A stretch of DNA of 64,000 nucleotides, from the NCBI GenBank assembly GCA_905233135.1, contig CAJOCQ010000002.1, positions 62,001 to 126,000 on the forward strand, in the 5' to 3' direction. The stretch is from an uncultured Selenomonadaceae bacterium. GTDB taxonomy: Bacteria > Bacillota > Negativicutes > Selenomonadales > Selenomonadaceae. Below are positions 43,459-52,275 of the stretch, piece after piece. The position numbers were made by a program, and so were the translations under genes. Every line of letters begins with the position of its first letter. The stretch's first letter is position 1. The notes beneath the pieces were generated by a model that saw only the letters and a list, made by a program, of their open reading frames with translations, was not told the origin of the DNA and did not search any database.

Positions 43459-44136
43459 ATGAAAATTGAAATTTGGTCAGATTATGCTTGTCCTTTCTGT
43501 TACATTGGAGAAAAACGCCTTGAAAAGGCACTCGCCGCAATTCCCGAAAAAAATATTGAAGTTATTTTTAAAAGTTTTGAACTTGACCCGACTGCGCCAA
43601 AAAATGTTACGTCAAACACGGTTGACAGATTCGCCGAAAAATACGGCTTGACTAAAACCGAAGCCGCCGAACATATTGAGCAAATTTCAGAAATGGGACG
43701 CGCTGAAGGTATTGAATTTAACTACGCCTCGACGCTTTATACAAATACTTTTGACGCGCTCCGCCTTACGAAATTTGCGCAGGAAAAAGGACACAATGAA
43801 ATTATCGCAAAACTTTTTGACGCCTATTTTACAAAAAATCTTGAACTTTCAAATTTCGACGTACTAAAAAAAATTGCCGCCGAATGCGGGCTCGATTCTG
43901 CGGAAGTTGAAAAAATTTTGAACAGCGATAAATACGCCGCCGAAGTTCGCGCAGATGAAATGCAAGCCGCGCGGTACGGTATTCACGGCGTACCATTTTT
44001 CATTGTCGGCGAAAAGTACACTCTTTCGGGCGCACAACCTGCAAAAATTCTGCAACAGGCTATTGAAGATTATCTTGCAGAAAATTCTTTGGACGGTATG
44101 ACTTGCGGCGCGGACGGTTGCAAATTTGACGGCTGA
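43459..44136 (+). CDS. DsbA-family (FrnE-like) thiol oxidoreductase
   Basis: Cytosolic thioredoxin-fold oxidoreductase, 225 aa. The N-terminal active site is SDYACPFCYIGEKRLE (CPFC). A helical insertion follows (about residues 60-150), then the cis-Pro loop GIHGVPFFIVGEKYTLSGAQ. No signal peptide is present. A second cysteine pair (CGADGC) lies at the extreme C-terminus. ATG at 43459 follows TTGGAGG. Its 3' end overlaps the convergent hxlR-type gene by 67 bp. Confidence 0.93.
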   Translation: MKIEIWSDYACPFCYIGEKRLEKALAAIPEKNIEVIFKSFELDPTAPKNVTSNTVDRFAEKYGLTKTEAAEHIEQISEMGRAEGIEFNYASTLYTNTFDALRLTKFAQEKGHNEIIAKLFDAYFTKNLELSNFDVLKKIAAECGLDSAEVEKILNSDKYAAEVRADEMQAARYGIHGVPFFIVGEKYTLSGAQPAKILQQAIEDYLAENSLDGMTCGADGCKFDG

Positions 44137-44450
44137 TTTTGAGATTTTATCCAAGTGCGAATTTCTGAAAGTGATTCAACAAGCTTGACGCCGTTTTCAG
44201 TCAATGAGTATTCGACGTGCGGCGGAATTTCGTTAAACTGTTCGCGGTGTACGATATTTTCTGCAACGAGACTTTTTAAAATTTTCGTCAGCATTATATC
44301 TGTTATCCCGTCAAGTTCGCGCTTGAGTTGGTTAAAACGAATTGTTTTGTAACTGTAAATTATCCAAATTAATTTAATTTTCCATTTGCCGCCTAAAATA
44401 TCAATGGCGCGTTCCAATGGGCACTCTTTACCCGCAAATTTTGTTTCCAT
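44070..44450 (-). CDS. HxlR-family transcriptional regulator
   Basis: Winged-helix regulator, 126 aa. Family features: a Cys near the N-terminus (GKECPLERAIDILGGKW, a redox- or aldehyde-sensing Cys in some members), helix-turn-helix IRFNQLKRELDGITDIMLTK, and wing VEYSLTENGVKLVESLSEI. It is divergent from the metallohydrolase gene at 44476, with 25 bp between starts, and overlaps the DsbA-family gene tail to tail. It may regulate one or both. Confidence 0.92.
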   Translation of the reverse strand: METKFAGKECPLERAIDILGGKWKIKLIWIIYSYKTIRFNQLKRELDGITDIMLTKILKSLVAENIVHREQFNEIPPHVEYSLTENGVKLVESLSEIRTWIKSQNQPSNLQPSAPQVIPSKEFSAR

Positions 44451-44475
44451 AAATTTTTTTCCTAAGGTGATAAAA

Positions 44476-45102
44476 ATGATTTTTCTTGTTGAAGTACACG
44501 GCGTTTTTGCCGAAAATTGCTACTTTTACATTGATGAAAAAACGCGGCACGGCTTTTTGATAGATCCCGGCGCACAAGCTGACAAACTTTTAAAAATTGT
44601 TGCAGAAAAAAATTTTACGATTGAAAAAATTTTGATAACGCACGGGCATTTTGACCACATTGGAGCCGCCGCCGAAATTCAGCAAAAATTAAACATTCCG
44701 ATTTGTATGCAGAAAAACGGCGGGGATTATGTCAAAAATCCTGTTTGGAATTTGTCAAGCGAAATTGGCGCGGAAATAATTTTGGAAAATGTAACGTACC
44801 TTGACGATTACAGCGAAATTATTTTAAACGCCAACAAAAATTTTAAGCTGCAACTGATTCCCTGCGCGGGGCATACTACTGACGGCGCAATTTTTTACAG
44901 CGCAAATGACGGCGTTGCATTTGTCGGCGATTCAATTTTTTTGGGAAGTTACGGGCGCACGGATTTTTACGGCGGCGATGCTCCTACTCTTTTTAAAAAT
45001 ATTAAAGAAAAAATTTTTACATTGCCCGCTGAAACAATTTTATTTTCGGGGCATACGCCGCCTACTACCGTTGCCAATGAAAAATATAGTTGGATAGTGT
45101 GA
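44476..45102 (+). CDS. Metallo-beta-lactamase-fold hydrolase, glyoxalase II-like
   Basis: 208 aa. Zinc ligands in ITHGHFDHIGAAAEI (H-x-H-x-D-H), PCAGHTTDGAIF, AFVGDSIFLGSYGRTDF and a final FSGHTPPTT. This is the short glyoxalase II-like group common in Bacillota, with no HAGH C-terminal domain. ATG at 44476 follows TAAGGTGAT; the open frame extends upstream across the regulator gene and is not used. The last codons and the TGA stop lie in a short-word array. Confidence 0.9.
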   Translation: MIFLVEVHGVFAENCYFYIDEKTRHGFLIDPGAQADKLLKIVAEKNFTIEKILITHGHFDHIGAAAEIQQKLNIPICMQKNGGDYVKNPVWNLSSEIGAEIILENVTYLDDYSEIILNANKNFKLQLIPCAGHTTDGAIFYSANDGVAFVGDSIFLGSYGRTDFYGGDAPTLFKNIKEKIFTLPAETILFSGHTPPTTVANEKYSWIV

Positions 45103-45166
45103 TAGTGGAATAGTGGTATAGTGGTATAGTAAAAACTATCACACTATAAAACTATCCCACTACACA
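45094..45166. repeat. Short-word hairpin between convergent genes
   Basis: The left arm is repeats of the GATAGTGG/GGTATAGT kind; the right arm is ACTATCACACTAT and similar. ATAGTGTGATAGT (45094-45106) pairs perfectly with 45135-45147 (13 bp). The left arm starts inside the last codons of the hydrolase gene; the right arm, read on the minus strand, starts at the TAG stop of the ACT-protein gene. It may be a shared terminator. The word is the same as in the rpoB-rpoC array. Confidence 0.88.
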
Positions 45167-45585
45167 TCAGCAATTTGTTCTTGCGTAAGTGATTTTAAGC
45201 CTTGAGAACTCAAAAGCTTTTCGGCATTTGCAGTATCTTTGACGCGGAAAATCATATACGCATTTTTTTTGCCTGCGAAGGCGTACATATATTCGACGTT
45301 GACATTTGCCGCCGTGAATTTTTCCAAAATTTTATTCAAGCTGCCCGCTTCGTCCGAAATTGCATAAATTAAAACAGGCGTAAACGTTGCAACAAAATTT
45401 TCTTCCTTCAAAACGTTTGTTGCCTCGAAAACGTCATTTACAATCATTCTTGCAATTCCGAAATCGTTTGTATCAGCCAATGACAACGCGCGGATATTTA
45501 CGCCGTGATTCGCCAAAACTTTTGTCATTTGATTAAGTGTACCCGGTTTATTTTCAAGAAATACTGAAACTTGATTTACTGCCAT
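45160..45585 (-). CDS. Tandem ACT-domain protein
   Basis: 141 aa with two ACT folds: residues 3-65 (VNQVSVFLENKPGTLNQMTK) and about 70-135 (LIYAISDEAGSLNKILEKFT). Such proteins often follow phenylacetate-CoA ligase genes in anaerobes and are thought to sense amino acids or aryl acids. ATG at 45585 follows AAAGGAAG. It is downstream of the ligase gene on the same strand, with a repeat hairpin between. Confidence 0.9.
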   Translation of the reverse strand: MAVNQVSVFLENKPGTLNQMTKVLANHGVNIRALSLADTNDFGIARMIVNDVFEATNVLKEENFVATFTPVLIYAISDEAGSLNKILEKFTAANVNVEYMYAFAGKKNAYMIFRVKDTANAEKLLSSQGLKSLTQEQIADV

Positions 45586-45611
45586 TGAAAAAAACTTCCT
45601 TTCAGTCAGTT

Positions 45612-45690
45612 TTTTAGGGTTCCAGGGTTCCAGGGCAAAGGGAAGAGGGATTTGCACTAATCCCTAATCCTTGGAACCTTGGCTCCCTAA
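45612..45690. repeat. Short-word hairpin between ligase and ACT genes
   Basis: Left arm with two AGGGTTCC words, then AGAGGGAT; right arm AATCCCTAATCC then TTGGAACC and TTGGCTCCCTA. GGTTCCA pairs with TGGAACC. Read on the minus strand it begins with the TAG stop of the ligase gene. It lies within a probable operon and could modulate expression of the downstream ACT gene. Confidence 0.82.
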
Positions 45691-46988
45691 ATTTTACGCT
45701 TGTCGATGACGCGGACGGCTTTACCTTCACTGCGCGTGATAGTTTTCGGCGCAACAAGATTAACTTTCGCCTTGATACCGAGCATTGAATGCAAGCCGCT
45801 TTCAAGAACTTTTTTGCGCGTTTGAACTTCGCCGACGTTATCGGTAAACATATCGGGCGTCATTTCAACATTAATATCGAAAGTATCTGTATTGTTAATT
45901 CTGTCAACGATAATCTGATAATTAGCCGCGTAGCCGTTTTTCAAAAGTACGGTTTCAATTTGGCTCGGGAAAACATTTACGCCGCGAATAATTAACATAT
46001 CGTCCGAACGTCCGCGCGGTTTCGCCATTCTTACGTGCGTGCGCCCGCAGGAACATTTTTCACGAGTCAAAGTGCAAATATCCCTTGTACGATAGCGCAG
46101 GAGCGGAAAAGCTTCCTTGTCAAGCGAAGTGAAAACCAATTCGCCCTGCGTGCCTTCGGGCAAAACTTCGCCTGTATCGGGGTCAATAATTTCTGCAATA
46201 AAATGGTCTTCATTAATGTGCATACCTTTTTGCGCGGAACATTCAAACGAAACGCCGGGACCTGAAATTTCTGTCAAGCCGTAAATGTCATAAGCTTTAA
46301 TCCCCAAAGTTTTTTCAATATCGCGGCGCATTTCTTCAGACCACGCCTCCGCGCCGAATATTCCCGCTTTTAAAGGAATTTGTTCGGGCGTCAAGCCCAT
46401 TTCCTTCATAGATTCGCCCAAGTACGCGGCATAGCTCGGCGTACAGCAAAGAATTGTTGCCTGTAAATCCATTATAAACATAATTTGACGTTCGGTATTT
46501 CCTGAACTTGCAGGGATTGTCAAGCAGCCGACTTTATGAGAGCCGCCGTTTAAACCGGGACCGCCCGTGAATAAGCCGTAACCATAGGAAACTTGGCAAA
46601 CGTCTTCATTGGTGCCGCCCGCCGCAACTATTGCACGCGCGCAACATTCTTCCCACATATCAATATCTTTTTGCGTATAAAAAGCAACAACGCGCTTGCC
46701 CGTAGTGCCTGAAGTAGATTGAATACGTACACAATCTTTCAAAGGACGTGCAAGCAAGCCGTAAGGGTACGCAGCCTTTAAATCTGCCTTAGATAAGAAC
46801 GGTAATTTGTGCAAATCGTCAACTGATTTAATGTCGTCGGGCGTCAAATTTTTTTCCTGCATTTTTTTGCGGTAATATTCGACGTTATCCCAAACGTTTT
46901 TAACCTGCGCGACGAGCTTTTCATTTTGAATAGCCAAAATTTTTTCACGCGGCGCACATTCAATTTCTTCTTGAAAATATCTTTCCAA
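45687..46988 (-). CDS. paaK: Phenylacetate-CoA ligase family enzyme
   Basis: AMP-forming aryl-acid CoA ligase, 433 aa, the usual length. The phosphate loop is STSGTTGKRVVAFY, followed by YDIYGLTEISGPGVSFEC, FPLLRYRTRDICTLT, and the C-terminal hinge MAKPRGRSDDMLIIRGVNVF. The start is a TTG after AGAGAGG. In anaerobes lacking the aerobic paa pathway these enzymes activate phenylacetate or indole-acetate from amino-acid fermentation. The ACT-domain partner follows. Confidence 0.93.
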   Translation of the reverse strand: MERYFQEEIECAPREKILAIQNEKLVAQVKNVWDNVEYYRKKMQEKNLTPDDIKSVDDLHKLPFLSKADLKAAYPYGLLARPLKDCVRIQSTSGTTGKRVVAFYTQKDIDMWEECCARAIVAAGGTNEDVCQVSYGYGLFTGGPGLNGGSHKVGCLTIPASSGNTERQIMFIMDLQATILCCTPSYAAYLGESMKEMGLTPEQIPLKAGIFGAEAWSEEMRRDIEKTLGIKAYDIYGLTEISGPGVSFECSAQKGMHINEDHFIAEIIDPDTGEVLPEGTQGELVFTSLDKEAFPLLRYRTRDICTLTREKCSCGRTHVRMAKPRGRSDDMLIIRGVNVFPSQIETVLLKNGYAANYQIIVDRINNTDTFDINVEMTPDMFTDNVGEVQTRKKVLESGLHSMLGIKAKVNLVAPKTITRSEGKAVRVIDKRKI

Positions 46989-47040
46989 TTAATTTTCCTC
47001 TCTTTCAAAACATAAAAAAAGTTAAAAATATACCGCTTTT

Positions 47041-47069
47041 ATTATAATTCCGCTGAAAATATATTTCAA
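47041..47069 (-). promoter_or_regulatory. Promoter of the phenylacetate-CoA ligase gene
   Basis: On the minus strand, TTGAAA and TATAAT are 17 bp apart, about 50 bp before the TTG start. A second TATAAT at 47081-47086 on the plus strand may serve the divergent gene but has no good -35. Confidence 0.75.
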
Positions 47070-47140
47070 GAAATATTTTTTATAATTGCCTAATCGCCGC
47101 CAAAAGTATAAAATACTTTGCAAAAAAAGGAGAAATATTT

Positions 47141-48391
47141 ATGGAAGTCGATTTGCTGTACAAGAAATTTAAAAACGCCGAAAAAGCTGAGAACATTGAA
47201 GAAATTACTGACTGCCTTTTAGAAGCTATGGAACTTTGCGAAAGCTCGAAAGACAATATTCCCGTTAAGTTGCAAGAAATTCTTTACTACGCGGAAACTT
47301 TGCTTTACGGGGTAATGAAAGCCATTGATGAAAAAAATGCAGAACGGGCGCAACTTTTGGCGTACAGTGTTTTTAAATACAGTGCGCCGATTCCACAAGG
47401 GCTTTTTATTTTTTTCTATTTGTTGGGAAGAACAAATTACATTTCAAAAAATTATGTTCGTGCGGCAAAATTTTTTTATCTGCAGGATAATTTTCGCACG
47501 GAAGAATGGAAAGACTTTGACGAATTAAGTTATTTTTATCGTGCAAACAGTTTGGCAATGCAGGAACGTTTTGAAGAAGCTCAAATGCTGTACGAAAAAA
47601 TTTTAACCATTCACGCAGATTTCCCCGAAGTCCAAAATAATCTTGAACTTGTAAAGCAAGATACAAATGAAAATTTAATTCTGGAAGTTTCGAGCCTTTG
47701 GAATTTTTGCGATTGGCAAGACGTACCGATTTTTATAAATTCAAGAGATCGCGTCGGCGTTTTGCGAAAATTAATTAATTGGCTTTTAAAAGCCGGCTAC
47801 AAAAATTTAATTATCCTCGACAACAATTCAACTTATCCGAAGTTATTGGAATATTATTCAAAGTTGGAAGAAGATGAGCGCGTTAAAGTTGTTATGCTGA
47901 AAAAAAATCTCGGCTACAAGGCACTTTGGCTTTCAAATATTTTGGAAGATATGAAAATTTCTACGCCCTATGTTTACACTGACCCCGATGTTTTGCCAAT
48001 CGATGAATGCCCGAAAGATTTTATGAAACGCTTAATTGAAGTTTTGGACAGCAACCACGAAATCAGGAAGGTAGGACTTTCTTTACTTTGGGAAGATATT
48101 ACCATTGACGATAAAGAAAAACACCGCCGCCGCGAATTTGATTTTTTCAAGCGCGGCAATATTGGCGACAATGTTTCCTATGCAAACGTCGATACAACTT
48201 TTGCGCTTTATTCAAATTTGCGGATTTACAGTTTGCGCTTTTCGCTTAGAACTTACGGGGATTTTCGCCTCCGTCATTTGCCGTGGTACTTTAATTATAA
48301 AAAATTGCCCGAAGACGAAAAATATTATCTTGAACACGCTGACAGAAATTCTGTTACAACCGTGCAAGATAAAATTATAAACAAAGATTAA
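47141..48391 (+). CDS. TPR-like plus glycosyltransferase-like protein
   Basis: 416 aa. Residues 1-175 are helical and TPR-like (ending [20 protein letters not shown]). Residues 185-400 resemble a GT-A glycosyltransferase: [38 protein letters not shown], and a DxD-like [13 protein letters not shown]. It starts at ATG after AAAGGAG. No flanking glycan cluster is present. It may modify a cell-surface molecule or flagellin, but the target is unknown. Confidence 0.75.
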   Translation: MEVDLLYKKFKNAEKAENIEEITDCLLEAMELCESSKDNIPVKLQEILYYAETLLYGVMKAIDEKNAERAQLLAYSVFKYSAPIPQGLFIFFYLLGRTNYISKNYVRAAKFFYLQDNFRTEEWKDFDELSYFYRANSLAMQERFEEAQMLYEKILTIHADFPEVQNNLELVKQDTNENLILEVSSLWNFCDWQDVPIFINSRDRVGVLRKLINWLLKAGYKNLIILDNNSTYPKLLEYYSKLEEDERVKVVMLKKNLGYKALWLSNILEDMKISTPYVYTDPDVLPIDECPKDFMKRLIEVLDSNHEIRKVGLSLLWEDITIDDKEKHRRREFDFFKRGNIGDNVSYANVDTTFALYSNLRIYSLRFSLRTYGDFRLRHLPWYFNYKKLPEDEKYYLEHADRNSVTTVQDKIINKD

Positions 48392-48411
48392 ATTTTAGTG
48401 AGATGATTTAT

Positions 48412-49491
48412 TTGCTTGAAAAATTGGAAAAAGTTGAAGACAGATTCAGAGAAATTGAGGCGCAAATCGGCGACCCCGCAATTATTTCCGAAGTTGAAAG
48501 ATTTACAAAGTTGACGCGCGAACTTGCAACGCTTGAACCTATCGTTAAAAAAATCCGCGAATATAAAAAAATCCTCGCGCAGATTGACGAAGATAAAAAT
48601 TTAGTTGAAACTGCCGAAGACGAAGAAATTAAACTTTTGGCGGCTGAAGAATTGGCTGAACTCAGAAAAACTAAATCCGAACTTGATAAAGAGCTCCCGA
48701 TTTTACTTTTGCCCAAAGACCCCAATGACGAAAAAAATGTTATCGTAGAAATACGCGGCGGCGTCGGCGGCGAAGAAGCCGCGCTTTTCGCAGGCGATTT
48801 ATTCAGAATGTACACGCGCTACAGCGAACGGCAAGGCTGGAAAGTCGATATTGTCGATTCAAACCCTACAACCATTGGCGGCTTTAAAGAAATTTCTTTT
48901 ACGGTTGACGGCGCGGGCGCGTTCAGTAAATTAAAATATGAAAGCGGTACTCATCGAGTTCAGCGCGTCCCCGTTACAGAATCCGGCGGCAGAATCCATA
49001 CAAGCGCAGTTACGGTTGCAGTTTTGCCTGAAGCTGAAGAAGTCGAAGTTGAAATTAATCCCGCAGATTTGCGAATTGACACGTACTGCGCGAGCGGCGC
49101 GGGCGGGCAATATGTCAACCGTACAGAAACCGCTATAAGAATTACGCACTTGCCGACGGGTATTGTTGTGCAATGTCAAGACGAAAAATCTCAACTCAAA
49201 AATAAAGAGAAGGCAATGCGCGTACTGCGCGCCCGCGTTAAAGATTTGGCAGTTAGGGAACAAAACGCCGCCATTGCAGCTGACAGAAAAAACCAAGTCG
49301 GCAGCGGCGACCGCAGCCAAAGAATCCGCACTTATAATTTTCCGCAAGGCAGAGTTACTGACCATAGAATTAATTTGACGCTTTATAAATTGGACAGCAT
49401 TTTGAACGGCGACCTTGACGAATTAATTTCCGCGCTGATAACTGCCGACCAGTCTCAAAAATTGTCCAACGAAGAAACTTTTAAGGAGTGA
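48412..49491 (+). CDS. prfA: Peptide chain release factor 1
   Basis: Ends translation at UAA and UAG. GGQ motif in [19 protein letters not shown]; the codon-reading loop is [11 protein letters not shown], the P-x-T form that defines RF1. With the TTG start at 48412, GAGATGAT (close to GAGGTGAT) sits at correct spacing and the protein opens [12 protein letters not shown], as in other RF1s, giving 359 aa. An ATG at 48403 lies inside that ribosome site and is less likely. It is followed at 7 bp by prmC, its methyltransferase. Confidence 0.96.
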   Translation: MLEKLEKVEDRFREIEAQIGDPAIISEVERFTKLTRELATLEPIVKKIREYKKILAQIDEDKNLVETAEDEEIKLLAAEELAELRKTKSELDKELPILLLPKDPNDEKNVIVEIRGGVGGEEAALFAGDLFRMYTRYSERQGWKVDIVDSNPTTIGGFKEISFTVDGAGAFSKLKYESGTHRVQRVPVTESGGRIHTSAVTVAVLPEAEEVEVEINPADLRIDTYCASGAGGQYVNRTETAIRITHLPTGIVVQCQDEKSQLKNKEKAMRVLRARVKDLAVREQNAAIAADRKNQVGSGDRSQRIRTYNFPQGRVTDHRINLTLYKLDSILNGDLDELISALITADQSQKLSNEETFKE

Positions 49492-49497
49492 GAAAAT

Positions 49498-50358
49498 TTG
49501 AATGAAAATACAGTTTCCGAGCAATTAAAACTTGCAACAGAAAAATTTAAAGCGGCGGGAATTGACAACCCGCGCCTTGACGCTGAAGTTTTGCTTGCGT
49601 ACGTTTTGAATTGCCGCCGCCTTGCTCTTTATGTTCAAAGTGCAAAAGTTCTTGACGCCGCGCAAATTACACGTTACCAAAATTTATTAAAGCGTCGCCT
49701 TGAAAGAATCCCCGTTGCATATCTTACGGGGCATAAGGAATTTATGGGCTTGAACTTTGCAGTAACGCCTGATGTTTTGATACCGCGCCCCGATACAGAA
49801 GTTTTGGCGCAGGGCGTCATTGAACATTTGGAACGGTTTAACAGGCAAAATTTAAAGCTTGCAGATTTGGGCGTCGGCAGCGGCGCAATTTGCGTTTCAA
49901 TTTTAAAATTTTTAGAAAAAGTTACTGCGGACGCTGTAGATATTTCTGAAAGTGCGTTGGAAATTGCGCAGTTTAACGCCCAAAAATTTAACGTCGATGA
50001 CAGAATTAATTTTCACGTAGGAAATTTATTTGAGCCGTTGGAAGGAAAATTTTTTGATGTTATAGTTTCAAATCCGCCGTATATTTCCGCAAAAGATTTT
50101 TTGACACTTCAGCCTGAAGTTAAGGGCGAGCCGAAATTGGCACTTGACGGCGGCAAAGACGGCTTGAAATTTTACAGGCAAATTGTTACAACAGCTCCAA
50201 AATTTTTATCCGATGACGGCTTTTTGGCAATGGAACTCGGTTTCAATCATTCCGAAGCCGTAACAAAATTAATCGAAGACAGCGGCAACTTTAAAAATGT
50301 TGAAATTTGGAAAGACTTGGCGGGATTTGAGAGAGTAATTGCGGCGTGGAAGAAATGA
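49498..50358 (+). CDS. prmC: Release factor glutamine methyltransferase
   Basis: Methylates the Gln of the GGQ motif in release factors, 286 aa. An N-terminal helical domain is followed by the SAM domain with IPRPDTEVLAQG, LADLGVGSGAICVSIL and the catalytic VSNPPYISAKDF. The start is a TTG after AAGGAGTGA. prfA-prmC-tsaC is a standard Bacillota operon; its stop overlaps the tsaC ATG (ATGA). Confidence 0.96.
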   Translation: MNENTVSEQLKLATEKFKAAGIDNPRLDAEVLLAYVLNCRRLALYVQSAKVLDAAQITRYQNLLKRRLERIPVAYLTGHKEFMGLNFAVTPDVLIPRPDTEVLAQGVIEHLERFNRQNLKLADLGVGSGAICVSILKFLEKVTADAVDISESALEIAQFNAQKFNVDDRINFHVGNLFEPLEGKFFDVIVSNPPYISAKDFLTLQPEVKGEPKLALDGGKDGLKFYRQIVTTAPKFLSDDGFLAMELGFNHSEAVTKLIEDSGNFKNVEIWKDLAGFERVIAAWKK

Positions 50359-50972
50359 ATACAGAAATTTTGAAACCTGCCGCTGAAAATATTCTGCGTG
50401 CGGCGAAATTAATTCAAGCGGGCGAAATTGTTGCTTTTCCAACTGAAACGGTGTACGGGCTCGGCGCGGACGCTTTTAACGTTGCCGCCTGCAAAAAAAT
50501 TTATTCGGCGAAAAAACGCCCCGCAGATAAACCTTTAACTTTGCACGTTGCAACTTTTGAAATGATTGAACAAATTGCAGAAATTTCTTCAGCCGCCGAA
50601 AAACTAATTGAAAAATTTCTGCCGGGACCATTGACGCTGATTCTGCCGAAAAAAAATATTGTGCCTGACTTTGTAACTTGCAACTCAAAAAGTGTCGGCG
50701 TGCGCTTTCCAAAAAATTCCGTCGCGCAGGACTTTATAAAAATTGCAGGCGTACCAATCGCCGCGCCGAGTGCAAATATTTCGGGCAAAAATCCGCCAAC
50801 TACCGCGCAGGAAGTTTTTGAAAATTTAAGCGGCAAGGTTGAAATAATTTTGGACGGCGGCAAATGCAATGTTGGAATTTCTTCAACAGTTGCAGATATT
50901 TCAAGCGGCGAATTAAAAATTTTGCGGCAGGGAATTATTTCAGCCGCGCAGATTTTGGAAATTTTGAATTGA
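50355..50972 (+). CDS. tsaC: Threonylcarbamoyl-AMP synthase (TsaC/Sua5, short form)
   Basis: Makes threonylcarbamoyl-AMP for the t6A modification of ANN-decoding tRNAs, 205 aa. Motifs: GEIVAFPTETVYGLGADAF, KKRPADKPLTLHV, FLPGPLTLILPKK and APSANISGKNPPTTAQEV. It has the YrdC domain without the Sua5 C-terminal extension. The ATG at 50355 overlaps the prmC stop; a GTG at 50346 is a possible alternative. Confidence 0.95.
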   Translation: MNTEILKPAAENILRAAKLIQAGEIVAFPTETVYGLGADAFNVAACKKIYSAKKRPADKPLTLHVATFEMIEQIAEISSAAEKLIEKFLPGPLTLILPKKNIVPDFVTCNSKSVGVRFPKNSVAQDFIKIAGVPIAAPSANISGKNPPTTAQEVFENLSGKVEIILDGGKCNVGISSTVADISSGELKILRQGIISAAQILEILN

Positions 50973-50981
50973 GAGAAAATT

Positions 50982-51269
50982 ATGCAGGAAAAAATTTTTA
51001 TTGCGGTTGCCTATCTTGCAGCAATCAACATTATAACTTTTGCGCTTTTCGCCTATGATAAATACTGCGCGAAAAATGATAAATGGCGCGTCCGAGAAAG
51101 TACGCTTTTACTTTTTGCGGCTATTGGCGGAAGTTTGGGCGCGGGCGCGGCTATGGAAATTTGCCACCATAAAACTTTGCACTTAAAATTTAAATACGGC
51201 GTACCAATTTTATTTTTTCTGCAAATTATTTTAAGCGGCTTAGCAGTATGGAAAGGGTTATTAGAATGA
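50982..51269 (+). CDS. DUF1294 family small membrane protein
   Basis: 95 aa with three hydrophobic segments. It matches the DUF1294 pattern: FAYDKYCAKNDKWRVRESTL, then AAIGGSLGAG and ICHHKTLHLKFKYGVP. Its function is unknown. It starts at ATG after GAGAG. Its stop overlaps the next ATG (ATGA), so it belongs to the prfA operon. Confidence 0.9.
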   Translation: MQEKIFIAVAYLAAINIITFALFAYDKYCAKNDKWRVRESTLLLFAAIGGSLGAGAAMEICHHKTLHLKFKYGVPILFFLQIILSGLAVWKGLLE

Positions 51270-51922
51270 AAAAAGGCGCAATTTTCGATATGGACGGGAC
51301 GCTCTTTGACAGCGAAAAAATTTACCAAAGGGCGTGGCTTGAGACTGTAAAAGATTTTGGCAAGGACAGAGGCGAAGAACTTGTTAAAACGGTTAGCGGC
51401 TCCAGCGAGGCGAATTGCCGCAAAATGATTCACGAATTTTACCCCGATGTTGACGTTGACAAATTTTTTAAACAAGTTGTAGGCACGGCGGTAAAAGTTT
51501 TTAATAATGACGGCGTGGAAATGATGCCGGGCGTGGTTGAAATTTTAAAATACTTTGAAGAAAACGGCGTAAAAATGGCGGTTGCAAGTTCTTCAAGAAT
51601 GGACGTTATAACAAAAAATCTTGCGAACGCCGACATAACAAAATATTTTTCTGCAATAGTAAGCGGCGAAGAAGTTGAACACGGCAAGCCCGCGCCCGAT
51701 ATTTTTTTGAAGGCGGCGGCAAAAATAAATTTGCCTGTGGCTGAATGTTACGTTTTTGAAGATTCATTTAACGGAATACGCGGCGCGAATGCGGCAGGCT
51801 GCGCGGCTGTAATGATTCCCGACACTGCGCAACCAACCGAAGAAATAAAAAAACTTTGTGCGGCAATTTATCCAAGTTTTGTTGAAGCTTTAATTGCAAT
51901 AAAAATTGCTGCGCAATTTTAG
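51266..51922 (+). CDS. HAD-superfamily phosphatase, phosphoglucomutase-like
   Basis: 218 aa. Motif I FDMDGTLFDSE (nucleophile Asp8 and Asp10), motif II VASSSRMDVITKNL, motif III HGKPAPDIFLKAA, motif IV VFEDSFNGIRGANAAG. The cap size and motifs fit the beta-phosphoglucomutase/GpH subgroup of small-molecule phosphatases. The ATG overlaps the DUF1294 stop; an ATG six codons earlier lacks a ribosome site at proper spacing. The TAG stop begins a short-word repeat. Confidence 0.92.
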   Translation: MKKGAIFDMDGTLFDSEKIYQRAWLETVKDFGKDRGEELVKTVSGSSEANCRKMIHEFYPDVDVDKFFKQVVGTAVKVFNNDGVEMMPGVVEILKYFEENGVKMAVASSSRMDVITKNLANADITKYFSAIVSGEEVEHGKPAPDIFLKAAAKINLPVAECYVFEDSFNGIRGANAAGCAAVMIPDTAQPTEEIKKLCAAIYPSFVEALIAIKIAAQF

Positions 51923-51950
51923 GAAACAGGAAACAGGAGGAAGGACAAAG
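51920..51950. repeat. Short single-arm array after the HAD gene
   Basis: TAG stop followed by GAAACAGGAAACAGG and AGGAAGGACAAAGG. It has the same kind of short words as at other gene ends, without a complementary arm. Confidence 0.6.
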
Positions 51951-51960
51951 GAAATTAAAA

Positions 51961-52138
51961 AAGCCGCCCGTCACTAAAGCCGCAGATTGTCCTTTTTTAC
52001 GAGCGTAAGAAAAAGTTGAGGCCCCAAAGGGGGCCACCCGTTACTACGTGCGTATTTGGAACCGAGCGGCCCTGACGGGCGAGAAAAAGCACTTTTTCTT
52101 TGGTTCTTTCTTTTTTTGCTTTGGAAAAAAGAAAGAAC
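51961..52138 (-). repeat. Dispersed structured element, copy B (5' half)
   Basis: Inverted relative to copy A. It keeps the first hairpin (GTTCTTTCTTTTTT with AAAAAAAGAAAGAAC), the closing stem CGCCCGTC (minus strand of 52074-52081) with GACGGGCG (51965-51972), and the central GGCCCC hairpin. It stops just after the closing stem and lacks the later hairpins and the terminator. It lies in a 399-bp gap before cheB. Confidence 0.82.
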
Positions 52139-52145
52139 ATTTAAA

Positions 52146-52178
52146 ATATAAATATAAATATAAATATAAATATAAATT
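52146..52178. repeat. Hexamer microsatellite (ATATAA, five copies)
   Basis: Five tandem ATATAA units bordered by TTAAAA and ATTTAAAA. It adjoins the outer edge of copy B and lies about 70 bp before a possible cheB promoter. Such tracts are prone to slippage. Confidence 0.9.
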
Positions 52179-52246
52179 TAAAAAAAAATAATATTCCAAT
52201 CAAAAAAAATCCCGCGCCCAAAATTTTTTGATTAATGAAGGAACTT

Positions 52247-52275
52247 TTGCAAGTCGGGCGAATAAGTACTAATAA
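52247..52275 (+). promoter_or_regulatory. Possible promoter of the cheB operon
   Basis: TTGCAA, a 17-bp spacer and TAATAA, about 47 bp before the cheB start. Both boxes are weak; no clear sigma-28 site was found. Confidence 0.35.
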
